DNA of 50,864 nucleotides, from NCBI GenBank assembly GCA_030039615.1, contig JASHVF010000383.1, forward strand, positions 1 through 50,864, written 5' to 3'. Below, piece after piece: positions 16,251 to 24,665 of this stretch. This stretch comes from Gammaproteobacteria bacterium. Its GTDB lineage: Bacteria; Pseudomonadota; Gammaproteobacteria; Steroidobacterales; Steroidobacteraceae. The notes under the pieces are model-generated. The model ran no database searches. It was not told the origin of the DNA and saw only the letters and a list, made by a program, of their open reading frames with translations. Each line of letters begins with the position of its first letter. Position 1 is the first letter of the stretch. Position numbers and translations under genes: made by a program.

Positions 16251-16861
16251 GCGGCACGGCGACGGCTTTCGAGGTGTTGCGCGCCGCACAGCGCGTCGCC
16301 GTACCCTGGAAAAACGGCGGCGGTCTGACGCGCGAAGTCGCGGTCCATCCGCCGGGGAGCGGACTCGATGATTTCGACTGGCGCATCAGCATCGCCGAGA
16401 TCGCCGCGGCGGGGCCCTTCTCGGTGTTCCCCGGGATCGATCGCCGCCTGGCGGTGCTCCGCGGACGTCTCGCGCTCACGATCGACGGGCGTGCGCCGCT
16501 CACGCTCGTTCCGGAAAGCCGCGCGGTCGAGTTTCCCGGGGAGGCGGCCGCCTGCGCCGCGCCCGAGAGCGGTCCCGTCACCGACCTCAACGTCATGACG
16601 CGCCGGCAGCGCTGCACCGCCGAGCTCCTGCGCCACGACCTGAGCGAGCCGACCCGCCTCGAGCCGCAGGGCGAGGCCACGCTCGTGATCGTTGCGCTCG
16701 ACGAGCAGCTGCTCTGGTGCGCAGGCACCCCTTACGAAATGGGCCCGCTGGATGCGGCGCTGCTCTCGCCCGGGTCGCCGGCGGTGACGGCGGCGGCGCG
16801 CGGGACGGCCTCCTTGCAGCTCGCCGAGATCCGTCCGCGCGAGCCACGCAGTCCCCGATGA
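16247..16861 (+). CDS. HutD family cupin-like protein
   Basis: This 204-residue protein matches the HutD/Ves family. It has the opening pattern VPWKNGGGLTREVAV, then FDWRISIAEIAAAGPFSVFPGIDR and later LNVMTRR, all conserved in HutD. The family has a double cupin fold; in some pseudomonads its gene sits with histidine-utilisation genes, but its activity is not established, and no hut genes are nearby here. GTG at 16247 overlaps the upstream stop by four bases, and its own stop overlaps the next ATG by four bases, so translation is coupled on both sides. Confidence 0.85.
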   Translation: MSGTATAFEVLRAAQRVAVPWKNGGGLTREVAVHPPGSGLDDFDWRISIAEIAAAGPFSVFPGIDRRLAVLRGRLALTIDGRAPLTLVPESRAVEFPGEAAACAAPESGPVTDLNVMTRRQRCTAELLRHDLSEPTRLEPQGEATLVIVALDEQLLWCAGTPYEMGPLDAALLSPGSPAVTAAARGTASLQLAEIRPREPRSPR

Positions 16862-18168
16862 AGCTGCCCACCGTACCGGAGATCGCGCGCAACACGCGCC
16901 ACGCGCTGCTCTCGACCCAGCACTGGCGCGCACGGCTGGTCCTCTGGGGCGCCGCCACCGCGATCGGCGCGGCGGCCGTCGCCTTCGCCTGGCTGGCCGA
17001 CAATGCGCAGGCATTGCTGCGCCGGATACTCGCAACCGGAGCGTGGTGGCCCTGGCTGCTGGCGCCGGCGGGCTTCTGTCTGCTTGCCTGGCTGACGCGC
17101 CGCTACTTCAGGGGCGCCGAGGGCAGCGGCATCCCACAGACGATCTTCGCGCAGCAGACCGACGCGGACGAGCCGGTGCGGCTGCTGATGAGACCGCGCG
17201 TGGCCGTGGGGCGCATATTGCTGGCCGCCGCCGGGCTCTTGTGCGGCGGATCGATTGGCCGCGAGGGACCGACCGTGCACGTCGGGGCGGTGATCGCCTA
17301 CGCCTGCGGCCGCTGGATGCCCCACGGGCGCAGCAGCGCGCAGCGCCGGGTGCTGATCCTGGCCGGCGGCGCCGCCGGCGTGGCCGCGGCGTTCAACACG
17401 CCGCTCGCCGGGGTCGTGTTTGCGATCGAGGAGCTGTCGCGGTCCTTCGAGGAGCGCGCCAGCGGCGCCGCGCTGACCGCGGTCATTCTCGCCGGCGTGA
17501 TCTCCATCGGCCTGGTGGGCGATTACACCTACTTCGGTCACCCGGTGGTGGCGCAGATTCCGAGCGCGCTCGCGCCGGGCGTGCTCGCGGTCGCGATCGC
17601 GACCGGACTGCTCGGCGGCCTCTACAGCCGTCTCACCCTGGCCGCGCTCGCGGGGCTTCCGGGGATCCTCGGCAGATTTCAGAAAGAGCGGCCGGTGGCG
17701 TTCGCGGGAGCCTGTGGGGTGCTGGTCGCGGCGGTGGCTACCGCCTGCGGGGGGCTCACCTACGGAACGGGCTACGCCGAGGCGAGGTCGATCCTCACCG
17801 GCGGCGTGCACCTGCCGTGGTACTACGGGCCGGCGCGCGCGCTCGCGACGCTCGGCACCTACCTGAGCGGAATTCCCGCGGGACTGCTGGCGCCCTCGCT
17901 CTCGGTCGGCGCCGGGCTCGGGCAGCTGGCCGCCGATGCCGGGCAGCACTCTTCTCTGGCGGTGCCGTCGGCGATCATCGGGATGTGCGGCTACCTGGCC
18001 GGCGTCACCCAGGCGCCGCTCACCTCGTTCGTCATCGTCATGGAGATGACCATGCAGCACGCCATGCTGCTGCCGCTCATGATCACCGCCGCGCTCGCGA
18101 CCGCGGTCTCCAAGCTCATCTCGCCGCCCCTCTACCAGACGCTCGCGCGGCGTTACGCCCCGCAATGA
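16858..18168 (+). CDS. ClC family chloride channel or H+/Cl- antiporter
   Basis: This 436-residue membrane protein moves chloride across the inner membrane. The ClC signatures are in order: GSGIPQ, GGSIGREGPTVHVGA with the gating glutamate, and NTPLAGVVFAIEEL with the Glu-Glu pair found in transporter-type (antiporter) members. A late GIPAGLLAPSLSVGAG segment corresponds to the third anion-binding region. No CBS domains are present, as in bacterial ClcA/ClcB. Start ATG 16858 overlaps the HutD stop by four bases. It ends the plus-strand gene run; a role in acid tolerance is typical of the family but nothing here tests it. Confidence 0.9.
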   Translation: MKLPTVPEIARNTRHALLSTQHWRARLVLWGAATAIGAAAVAFAWLADNAQALLRRILATGAWWPWLLAPAGFCLLAWLTRRYFRGAEGSGIPQTIFAQQTDADEPVRLLMRPRVAVGRILLAAAGLLCGGSIGREGPTVHVGAVIAYACGRWMPHGRSSAQRRVLILAGGAAGVAAAFNTPLAGVVFAIEELSRSFEERASGAALTAVILAGVISIGLVGDYTYFGHPVVAQIPSALAPGVLAVAIATGLLGGLYSRLTLAALAGLPGILGRFQKERPVAFAGACGVLVAAVATACGGLTYGTGYAEARSILTGGVHLPWYYGPARALATLGTYLSGIPAGLLAPSLSVGAGLGQLAADAGQHSSLAVPSAIIGMCGYLAGVTQAPLTSFVIVMEMTMQHAMLLPLMITAALATAVSKLISPPLYQTLARRYAPQ

Positions 18169-18263
18169 CGCTTCCGCGCTAGCGGCCGTCCCATTTGGAT
18201 CAGAGCCTCGTGCACGGCGCTGTCACCCTGCGCGCCGGTCCTTCGACCGCCGGAGCCGTCATC

Positions 18264-19133
18264 GTGCTGTTCGCGACCGAACATCCCCTGGTGCTCACCG
18301 CCAGCTGCCCGAGCCGCATGGGCACCACCGCCGCCATCACCGGCTTTCTCGCCGCGCGGCGTTTCTATCTCATGGAGATGCACCAGTTCGACGACACCAT
18401 CTCGCAGCGCTTCTTCGTGCGCATCACGTTCTGCGGCGTGCAGGGCGAACGGCCGGATCTCGGGCGGCTGCGCGCCGAGTTCGCCGCGGTCGCCGAGGCC
18501 GAGCAGATGGAGTGGCGCATCCACGACAGCGCCGAGCGCGTGCGCGTGCTCATCATGGTGTCGAACTTCGACCACTGCCTCGAGGATCTGCTCTACCGTC
18601 ACCGCACCGGCGAGCTGAAGATGGACATCACGGCGGTCGTGTCGAATCACGTGACGCTGCAGCCGACCGCCGCGCGGCACAACCTGCCGTTCTTTCACCT
18701 GCCGGTGACGCCCGACACCAAGCCGCAGCAGGAGCGGCGGCTGCTGGAACTCGTCGAGTCGACCCGCACCGAGCTCGTGGTGCTGGCGCGCTACATGCAG
18801 ATCCTGTCGGATGAGCTGTGCAGGCAACTGCGCGGACGCGCCATCAACATTCACCACTCGTTCCTGCCCGGCTTCAAGGGCGCCAAGCCCTATCACCAGG
18901 CCTACGATCGCGGCGTCAAGGTGATCGGCGCCACCGCCCATTACGTCACGCACGACCTCGATGAAGGGCCGATCATCGAGCAGATCGTCGAGCGGGTGGA
19001 TCACGGCTACACGCCCGACATGCTGGTGGCGGCGGGGCGCGACTCGGAGCGGCGCGCGCTGTCAGCGGCGGTGCGCTATGCGATCGAGCATCGCGTGTTC
19101 CTGAACGGCGCCCGCACCGTGGTCTTCAAGTAA
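18264..19133 (+). CDS. purU: Formyltetrahydrofolate deformylase
   Basis: PurU hydrolyses 10-formyl-THF to formate and THF, balancing one-carbon pools and feeding purine synthesis. The N-terminal ACT domain (about 1-80; LTASCPSRMGTTAAITGFL) is followed by the formyl-transferase-like catalytic domain with INIHHSFLPGFKGAKPYHQA and GATAHYVTHDLDEGPII, including the conserved His and Asp. GTG 18264 is chosen because it gives the usual family length (289 residues) and lies eight bases after GGAG. An upstream TTG at 18195 would add 23 residues with no family similarity. The gene converges on pirin, and the two coding regions overlap by eight bases at their 3' ends. Confidence 0.92.
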   Translation: MLFATEHPLVLTASCPSRMGTTAAITGFLAARRFYLMEMHQFDDTISQRFFVRITFCGVQGERPDLGRLRAEFAAVAEAEQMEWRIHDSAERVRVLIMVSNFDHCLEDLLYRHRTGELKMDITAVVSNHVTLQPTAARHNLPFFHLPVTPDTKPQQERRLLELVESTRTELVVLARYMQILSDELCRQLRGRAINIHHSFLPGFKGAKPYHQAYDRGVKVIGATAHYVTHDLDEGPIIEQIVERVDHGYTPDMLVAAGRDSERRALSAAVRYAIEHRVFLNGARTVVFK

Positions 19134-20094
19134 CGCCGGGCTCGGGCTTGAGGCGCAGCCCGCTCACGTCGGGCGCCACCAGGGGCGGTGCGGGACTGCC
19201 GTGCACCGGGCCAAAGTGCCGCCCGGCATTCCAGTCGCGGGTCGCGGCCACCATCTCCTCGCGGGTACGCGCGACGAAATTCCACCAGATGAGGATCTCC
19301 TCGGCGAAGGGCGTGCCGCCGACCACGAGCACGCGCGCCGCCGCCTCGGTGCGCACGCTGAGCGCCTCGCGCCCCGGGCCGAAGTAGAGCAGCGTGCCGG
19401 GGGCGAGCGCCTCGCCGGCGACGCGCGCGCTTCCCGCGAGAGTGATCAGCCCGTGCTCGAACGCGGGCTCGAGCGGCAGCTCGAGCGAGGCCCGCCCGGC
19501 GGCGGTCAGATCGAGGCCGACGAGCGGCGTGTAGACCTCGGCGGGGGAGGTCTCACCGAAGGCGCTGCCCGCCAGCACGCGTACGCTGAAGCCGCCCGTC
19601 TCGATGAGCGGCAGGCGCGGGTAGTTGCGGAAGGCGGGCGCGCGGCGCCGCTCGCTCTCGGGCAATGCGATCCACAGCTGCGCCGCGTGCAGCCTGCCGC
19701 CTGGGCCCGGCGCCGAGTCCTCGGCGTGCGCGATGCCGTTGCCCGCGGTCATCAGGTTGACCTGGCCCGGCGTGATCAGCTGCTCGTTGCCGAGGCTGTC
19801 GCGGTGCACGACCTCGCCCTCGATCATCCAGGTGAAGGTCTGCAGCCCGATGTGCGGGTGGGGTCCGACGTGCATGCCGCCGCCCGCATCGAAAACCATG
19901 GGACCCGCATGGTCGAGGAAGCACCACGCGCCGACCGTGCGCCGGTGGCGGTTGGGAAGCGCACGGCGGATGGTGATTCCGCCGCCGATCTCGGCGCTGC
20001 GGGCCTCGAGGCGCTCGATCGGTGGCTGGCTCATATGGGGTCGAGGAGGATCGGCAGGCGGATGGGGGAGCTCAGGATGCGGTGGATCGGGCAT
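19126..20094 (-). CDS. Pirin family cupin protein
   Basis: This protein of 302-322 residues has the two-cupin architecture of pirins. The metal-binding N-terminal cupin is visible in HVGPHPHIGLQTFTWM and GNGIAHAEDS, giving the His, His, His and Glu ligands. Bacterial pirins bind iron and some act as quercetinases or redox-sensitive regulators; no activity can be assigned here. ATG 20094 lies five bases from the stop of the upstream TMEM175-type gene, favouring coupled translation, but the first 20 residues are Pro-rich and unlike pirins. ATG 20034 (MSQPPIE) is a credible alternative. The 3' end overlaps purU. Confidence 0.88.
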   Translation of the reverse strand: MPDPPHPELPHPPADPPRPHMSQPPIERLEARSAEIGGGITIRRALPNRHRRTVGAWCFLDHAGPMVFDAGGGMHVGPHPHIGLQTFTWMIEGEVVHRDSLGNEQLITPGQVNLMTAGNGIAHAEDSAPGPGGRLHAAQLWIALPESERRRAPAFRNYPRLPLIETGGFSVRVLAGSAFGETSPAEVYTPLVGLDLTAAGRASLELPLEPAFEHGLITLAGSARVAGEALAPGTLLYFGPGREALSVRTEAAARVLVVGGTPFAEEILIWWNFVARTREEMVAATRDWNAGRHFGPVHGSPAPPLVAPDVSGLRLKPEPGVT

Positions 20095-20098
20095 TTGC

Positions 20099-20689
20099 TC
20101 ACTCAGGTGTGCTCGCGGTCCTGGTCAGCGCCTCGATACGCGTGTCGGGCACCAGCCAGATCAGTGCGACGGTGACGTAGAGCGCGATGGCCACCCACGG
20201 CCGCACGAATGCCAACACCACGGCGGCGAGGTAGAGCGCGATCGAAAGCTTGCCCTTCAGGTCCTTGCCGGTGGCGAGTGCGAGGCGCGAGGCGCGGCCG
20301 TTGGCGGCGATGATCTGCGCCTGCAGTACCGTATAGCTGATGGCGGCGCACGCCAGCACCACGCCGTAAGCGGCTACCGGGGCCGGCACGAATCCCGCTT
20401 CGTCGATCCAGCGGATGACGAACGGCACCAGCGACAGCCAGAACAGCAGCGCCAGGTTCGCCCACAGCACCCGCCCGTTCACCTTCTCCGTGACGTGCAG
20501 CATGTGGTGATGGTTGTTCCAGAAAATGCCGACGTTCACGTAGCTCAGTACGTAGGCCAGCAGCACCGGGACGTCCGCCTGCAGCGCGGCGAGATCCGCG
20601 CCCCTCGGCACGCGGATCTCCAGCACCATGATGGTGATGATGATGGCGACCACGCCATCGGTAAACGCCTCGAGGCGGGCGGTGTTCAT
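20099..20689 (-). CDS. TMEM175/DUF1211 family potassium-channel-like membrane protein
   Basis: This 196-residue protein has about six hydrophobic segments. It begins with the family signature R-x-x-x-F-[ST]-D-x-x-x-A-I, seen as RLEAFTDGVVAI at residues 5-16, and has the following FWNNHHHMLH motif typical of bacterial TMEM175. Characterised bacterial homologues are weakly selective K+ channels that assemble as tetramers, each subunit contributing one six-segment repeat. The gene is upstream of, and nearly touching, the pirin gene. It is divergent from the acyl-CoA synthetase, with a 44-base gap that must hold both promoters. Confidence 0.88.
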   Translation of the reverse strand: MNTARLEAFTDGVVAIIITIMVLEIRVPRGADLAALQADVPVLLAYVLSYVNVGIFWNNHHHMLHVTEKVNGRVLWANLALLFWLSLVPFVIRWIDEAGFVPAPVAAYGVVLACAAISYTVLQAQIIAANGRASRLALATGKDLKGKLSIALYLAAVVLAFVRPWVAIALYVTVALIWLVPDTRIEALTRTASTPE

Positions 20690-20733
20690 GGCGCCATGTT
20701 AACCCGGCGCGATGTTAAGCTGCCCGGGGGACC

Positions 20734-22416
20734 ATGAACAGCAGTCGTCTATTCATCGAGGCCCGGGACCAGCTGCTGCATTTCCGGGAGGACCTCGAGC
20801 AGGCGTGGCGCGAGTTCCGCTGGCCGCAGCTCGGCGAATTCAACTGGGCGCGCGACTACTTCGACGTGATCGCGGCCGGCAACGCGGCGCCGGCGCTGCG
20901 GGTCGTCGACGACGCCGGCGGCGATGAGACGCTGAGCTTCGAACGGCTCGCGCGCCGCTCGGCGCAGGTGGCCGGCTTCCTCAGGTCCGAGGGGCTGGCC
21001 GCGGGCGACCGCATTCTCATCATGCTGCCGAACTGCGTCGCCCTCTGGGAGACCATGCTGGCGTCCATCCGCCTGGGGGCGGTGGTGATCCCGGCGAGCA
21101 CGCTCCTCGAGCGCGATGATCTGCGCGACCGTCTCGAGCGCGGCCAGGTGAAGGCCGTCGTCACGCTCTCGGCACTCACCCCCCGCTTTGCCTCGCTCCC
21201 CGGGGCGCCGCTGCGGATCGCGGTGGGCGAAGCCGTGCCCGGCTGGCATTCCTACCGGCGCAGCCACGAGGCCGAGGCAGTCTTCACCACCGCCGCGACC
21301 CGCGCCGGGGATCTGTTACTCCTCTACTTCACCTCCGGTACGACCGCGAGACCGAAGCTCGTCGCGCACACTCAGGCCAGCTACCCGGTCGGGCATCTCT
21401 CGACCATGTACTGGCTCGGGCTGCGCCCCGGCGACGTGCACCTGAACCTGAGCTCGCCCGGCTGGGCAAAGCACGCCTGGTCGAGCGTGTTCGCGCCCTG
21501 GAACGCACAGGCGACCGTGCTCGCCTATCACTACGAGCGCTTCGATGCGCGCGCGCTGCTCGCGCAGCTGGTGCGCTGCCGTGTGAGCACGTTCTGCGCG
21601 CCACCGACCGTGTGGCGGATGCTGATCCAGCAGGACCTGCGCGCCTTCGCGGTCTCGTTGCGCGAGGCGGTGAGCGCCGGCGAGCCGCTCAACCCGGAGG
21701 TGATCGAGCAGGTGCGCGCCGCCTGGGGCATCACCATTCGCGACGGCTTCGGTCAGACCGAGACCACCGCGGTGGTCGGCAATCCGCCGGGGCAGCCGCT
21801 CAAGCCCGGGTCGATGGGCCGGCCGCTGCCGGGCTACCCGGTGGTGCTCATCGACACGCACGGGCGCCGTGCGGCGGAGGGCGAGCTCTGCATCGACCTG
21901 GCGCAACGCCCGCTCGGACTCATGCAGGCCTATCTCGACGACCCCGAGCGCAACGCGGCCGCCATGGCCGGTGGCTACTATCACACCGGCGATGTGGCCT
22001 CGTGCGATGCCGACGGCTACCTCACCTACGTCGGCCGCATGGACGATGTGTTCAAGGCCTCCGACTACCGCATCAGCCCCTTCGAGCTCGAGAGCGTGCT
22101 GATCGAGCATCCGGCGGTGGCCGAGGCGGCCGTGGTGCCGAGCCCGGATGCGCTGCGTCTCTCGGTGCCGAAGGCCTTCATCGTGCTGGCCGCGGCGGCT
22201 GCGCCCGATGCCGCGACGGCGCGCTCGATCTTCGAGCACGTGCGCGCGCGCTGCTCGCCCTACAAGCGCATCCGGCGGCTCGAGTTCGCGGCTCTGCCGA
22301 AGACCATCTCCGGCAAGATACGCCGCGTCGAGCTGCGCAAGCTCGAGGAGGCGCGCGCCCCCGATGGCGCGCGCCGGGCCCAGGAATTCTGGGAGGAAGA
22401 CCTCAAGGGCGCCTGA
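20734..22416 (+). CDS. AMP-forming acyl-CoA synthetase, acetyl/medium-chain type
   Basis: This 560-residue enzyme activates a carboxylic acid to its CoA thioester through an acyl-adenylate. Adenylate-forming motifs are in order: the phosphate loop LYFTSGTTARPKLVAH, DGFGQTETT, the HTGDVASCDADGYLTYVGR hinge region, and the C-terminal SGKIRR carrying the catalytic lysine. A long N-terminal region before the core (NWARDYFDVIAAG) and the overall layout resemble ACSM-like medium-chain synthetases and distant acetyl-CoA synthetases. Arg instead of Gly in the phosphate loop (TTARPK) is a minor variation. It is followed 26 bases later by the MauE/MauD pair. The acid substrate is unknown; the product of the aldehyde dehydrogenase upstream would be one candidate. 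Confidence 0.88.
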   Translation: MNSSRLFIEARDQLLHFREDLEQAWREFRWPQLGEFNWARDYFDVIAAGNAAPALRVVDDAGGDETLSFERLARRSAQVAGFLRSEGLAAGDRILIMLPNCVALWETMLASIRLGAVVIPASTLLERDDLRDRLERGQVKAVVTLSALTPRFASLPGAPLRIAVGEAVPGWHSYRRSHEAEAVFTTAATRAGDLLLLYFTSGTTARPKLVAHTQASYPVGHLSTMYWLGLRPGDVHLNLSSPGWAKHAWSSVFAPWNAQATVLAYHYERFDARALLAQLVRCRVSTFCAPPTVWRMLIQQDLRAFAVSLREAVSAGEPLNPEVIEQVRAAWGITIRDGFGQTETTAVVGNPPGQPLKPGSMGRPLPGYPVVLIDTHGRRAAEGELCIDLAQRPLGLMQAYLDDPERNAAAMAGGYYHTGDVASCDADGYLTYVGRMDDVFKASDYRISPFELESVLIEHPAVAEAAVVPSPDALRLSVPKAFIVLAAAAAPDAATARSIFEHVRARCSPYKRIRRLEFAALPKTISGKIRRVELRKLEEARAPDGARRAQEFWEEDLKGA

Positions 22417-22442
22417 TCCGCGGCGCGGTTTATGATGTAACC

Positions 22443-22982
22443 ATGCTCGATCCCGCCATCGGCACTTTGCTGCTCGGGTGCTGCGCGCTGCTGTTTGCCA
22501 GCGCGGCGCTGCACAAGGCGCGCGCGCCGGCGCGCTTCAGCGCGGTGCTGCGCGCCTATCGCGTGCTGCCGGAGCGGGCGGTGCGGCTCGCGCCCCTCGT
22601 GCCGCTCTGCGAGCTCGGCGTCGCACTCGGCCTGCTGGTGCCGGCTGCGCGCGCGGCCAGCGCGCTCGCGGGCGCTGCGCTGCTCATCGCCTACGCCGCA
22701 GCGATTGGCTTGAATCTGGCAAGGGGACGGCGCGATCTCGCCTGCGGCTGCGGCGGGCCGGACGAGACACGCCCGATCGCCCCCTGGATGCTCGGCCGCA
22801 ACCTGCTGCTCGCCGCGCTGCTCGCCGCGACGCTCATCCCGTGGCAGAGCCGGTCGCTCATCGCCACCGACCTGCTGACCATCGGGGCGGGGATGGCCGT
22901 GGCGGCACTCTTATATGTGTCCCTCGACCGGCTGCTGGCGCACGTGGCCCCGCGGACCACGGCGCTCGGGAGCCGGCGGTGA
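22443..22982 (+). CDS. MauE-like (DoxX-related) membrane protein
   Basis: This 179-residue protein has four or five hydrophobic segments beginning LLLGCCALLFASAALHKA. It matches the methylamine-utilisation MauE family, a membrane partner of the thiol-disulfide protein MauD required for maturation of the disulfide-rich small subunit of methylamine dehydrogenase. A CGCGG cysteine cluster lies at about residues 101-105, as in other MauE proteins. The stop overlaps the MauD start by four bases. No mauA, mauB or aralkylamine dehydrogenase gene is in the window, so the target of the pair is unknown. A TATGAT hexamer ends six bases before the start codon. Confidence 0.82.
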   Translation: MLDPAIGTLLLGCCALLFASAALHKARAPARFSAVLRAYRVLPERAVRLAPLVPLCELGVALGLLVPAARAASALAGAALLIAYAAAIGLNLARGRRDLACGCGGPDETRPIAPWMLGRNLLLAALLAATLIPWQSRSLIATDLLTIGAGMAVAALLYVSLDRLLAHVAPRTTALGSRR

Positions 22983-23572
22983 CGGCGCTCGCGATCTCCA
23001 ACGTCGTGCTCTGGGTGCTGGTGCTGGCGCTGTCCGCGGTGGTGCTGGCGCTGACGCGCCAGCTCGGCGTACTGCACGAGCGCATCGCGCCCGCCGGTGC
23101 CCTCATGCTGAATCGCGGCCTCACGGTCGGCGAGCCGGCGCCGGCGCTCGAGGTCGCCGCCCTCGACGGCCGGCCGCTCAAGCTCGGCGCGGCGCGCACC
23201 GACGGGCGCAGCACCTTGCTGCTCTTCGTCTCGCCCACCTGCCCGGTGTGCAAGACGCTGCTGCCCGCGATCAAGTCGAGCGGCCGCGACGAGCGCGCCT
23301 GGATGGACGTGGTGCTGGCGAGCGACGGCGACCTCGACGCGCAGCGCGAATTCGTCAGCGCTCAGGGGCTCGAGGGCATACCCTACGTGGTGTCGGCCGC
23401 GCTCGGCCTTGCCTACCAGGTGAGCCGCCTGCCGTTCGCGGCGCTGCTCGATGAGCGCGGCGTGCTGAGAGCCCGCGGGCTGGTCAACTCGCGCGAGCAT
23501 CTCGAGAGCCTGTTCGAGGCAAAGCGCCTCGGTGTCGCCTCGCTGCAGGAATACTTTTCCGGCGCGGGCTGA
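22979..23572 (+). CDS. MauD-like thioredoxin-fold protein
   Basis: This 197-residue protein has an N-terminal membrane anchor (about residues 5-25), then a thioredoxin-like domain with active-site CPVC at residues 88-91 (SPTCPVCK) and a cis-proline region near EGIPYVV. It fits MauD, the periplasmic disulfide exchange protein that works with MauE. The GTG start overlaps the mauE-like stop (GTGA). The next gene, an O-methyltransferase, follows by 12 bases. The absence of methylamine dehydrogenase suggests a different client with multiple disulfides. Confidence 0.85.
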   Translation: MTALAISNVVLWVLVLALSAVVLALTRQLGVLHERIAPAGALMLNRGLTVGEPAPALEVAALDGRPLKLGAARTDGRSTLLLFVSPTCPVCKTLLPAIKSSGRDERAWMDVVLASDGDLDAQREFVSAQGLEGIPYVVSAALGLAYQVSRLPFAALLDERGVLRARGLVNSREHLESLFEAKRLGVASLQEYFSGAG

Positions 23573-23584
23573 AGGGGAGGTCGG

Positions 23585-24217
23585 ATGAATCCGGCGTCGA
23601 TGGATGCGGCCGTGTGGGCCGTGATCGAGGAATACGAGGCACGCGCTGCGCGCGAGGAGCAGCTGTGGGACACGCTCGGCGCCGAGGAGTGGGAGCGCCG
23701 CATCGACGAGATGCTGCTGCCCGTGGGGCGCGCGACCGGGACGCTGCTCAACCTCCTCGCCAAGGAGGCCGGCGCGCGCCGCATACTCGAGGTCGGCAGC
23801 TCCTTCGGCTACTCGACCGTGTGGCTGGCCGAGGCGGCGCGCGCGGTCGGCGGCAAGGTGATCTCGCTCGAGCTGCGCGCGGCGAAGACCGCGTACGCGA
23901 CCGAGCGGCTCGCGCGCGCCGGCCTCGCCGACTTCGTCGAGTTTCGCGTCGGCGATGCGCTCGAGAGTCTCGCGCAGCTGCCCGGACCCTTCGAGCTGGC
24001 GCTGATCGATCTGTGGAAGAACCTCTATGTGCCGGTCTTCGAGCTGCTGCATCCGAAGCTCGCCCCGGGCGCCCTCGTGATCGCCGACAACATGATCGAG
24101 CCCGCGAGCGCCCGCCCGCACGCGCAGGCTTATCGCCACGCGGTGCACGTGGCGCGCGACATGAGCTCGGTGCTGCTGCCGGTCGGCAACGGCATCGAGC
24201 TCAGCCGCTACCAGTGA
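23585..24217 (+). CDS. SAM-dependent O-methyltransferase (family 3, caffeoyl-CoA type)
   Basis: This 210-residue class I methyltransferase has the SAM motif at RRILEVGSSFGYSTVWLAEAA (about residues 60-80), the acidic ribose-binding residue in VISLEL, and the catalytic/metal-binding region ALIDLWKNLYVPVFELL with VIADNMIEP. This is the arrangement of family 3 O-methyltransferases, which methylate catechols or related hydroxyls using a divalent metal. The usual metal-binding Asp in 'D(A/G)DK' is replaced here by DLWK, and DNM provides the second position. The substrate is unknown. ATG 23585 follows GGGGAGG closely. Confidence 0.82.
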   Translation: MNPASMDAAVWAVIEEYEARAAREEQLWDTLGAEEWERRIDEMLLPVGRATGTLLNLLAKEAGARRILEVGSSFGYSTVWLAEAARAVGGKVISLELRAAKTAYATERLARAGLADFVEFRVGDALESLAQLPGPFELALIDLWKNLYVPVFELLHPKLAPGALVIADNMIEPASARPHAQAYRHAVHVARDMSSVLLPVGNGIELSRYQ

Positions 24218-24257
24218 GGCGTAAGCTGCCGGCGCGGCTCGTCAGGAGGATGGAGTC

Positions 24258-24665
24258 ATGCTCGGCCCCGTTGCCCACATCGCGCTGATCGTGCGCGATC
24301 CGGCCCGCACCGCGGGCTTTCTGCGCGAGCTGTTCGATGCGCCGGTGCTGCGGCGCACCGACGCCGACGGCCACGACGAGACCTTCGTGCGGCTCGGAGT
24401 CACCTGGTTCGCCCTCGTCGGCGCGGACGTCACCCGCGAGCGCACCGGCGACCACGTCGCCTTCCGGGTGGCGCGCGCGACCATCGCCACGATCGCCGCC
24501 AAGCTGAAAGCTCGCGGCTGCGAGTTCATTCTGTCTGAGTCGGGGTCGTCGCTGTACTTCTTCGACTTCGACAATCATGTCTTCGAGCTCGATAGCTCGG
24601 GTCAGGAGCAGGAGCTCGAGCGGCTGGCCGCCGCCGCGGGGCCTGGCGGCGCGGCGTTCATCTAG
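24258..24665 (+). CDS. FosX-like VOC metalloenzyme
   Basis: This 135-residue vicinal-oxygen-chelate protein resembles the fosfomycin-modifying FosX/FosA group. Metal ligands align as His7, His66 and Glu110. The block RERTGDHVAFRV and the end SLYFFDFDNHVFEL match FosX closely as I recall it, and a glutamate at residue 41 aligns with the FosX catalytic base that lets it hydrolyse the epoxide rather than add glutathione. The length is also right. Many chromosomal FosX relatives have weak or no activity on fosfomycin, so resistance is only possible. ATG 24258 has an AGGAGG ribosome binding site. The last four bases (CTAG) also encode the end of the convergent AlaX gene. Confidence 0.82.
   Translation: MLGPVAHIALIVRDPARTAGFLRELFDAPVLRRTDADGHDETFVRLGVTWFALVGADVTRERTGDHVAFRVARATIATIAAKLKARGCEFILSESGSSLYFFDFDNHVFELDSSGQEQELERLAAAAGPGGAAFI

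Noticed and set aside
14088..16289. A 733-codon minus-strand open frame opposite prolyl oligopeptidase
   Set aside because: Antisense shadow of a gene with a full catalytic triad; composition unlike a protein.
16247..16861. Part of a histidine utilisation operon
   Set aside because: HutD is alone; no hutH, hutU, hutI or hutG nearby.
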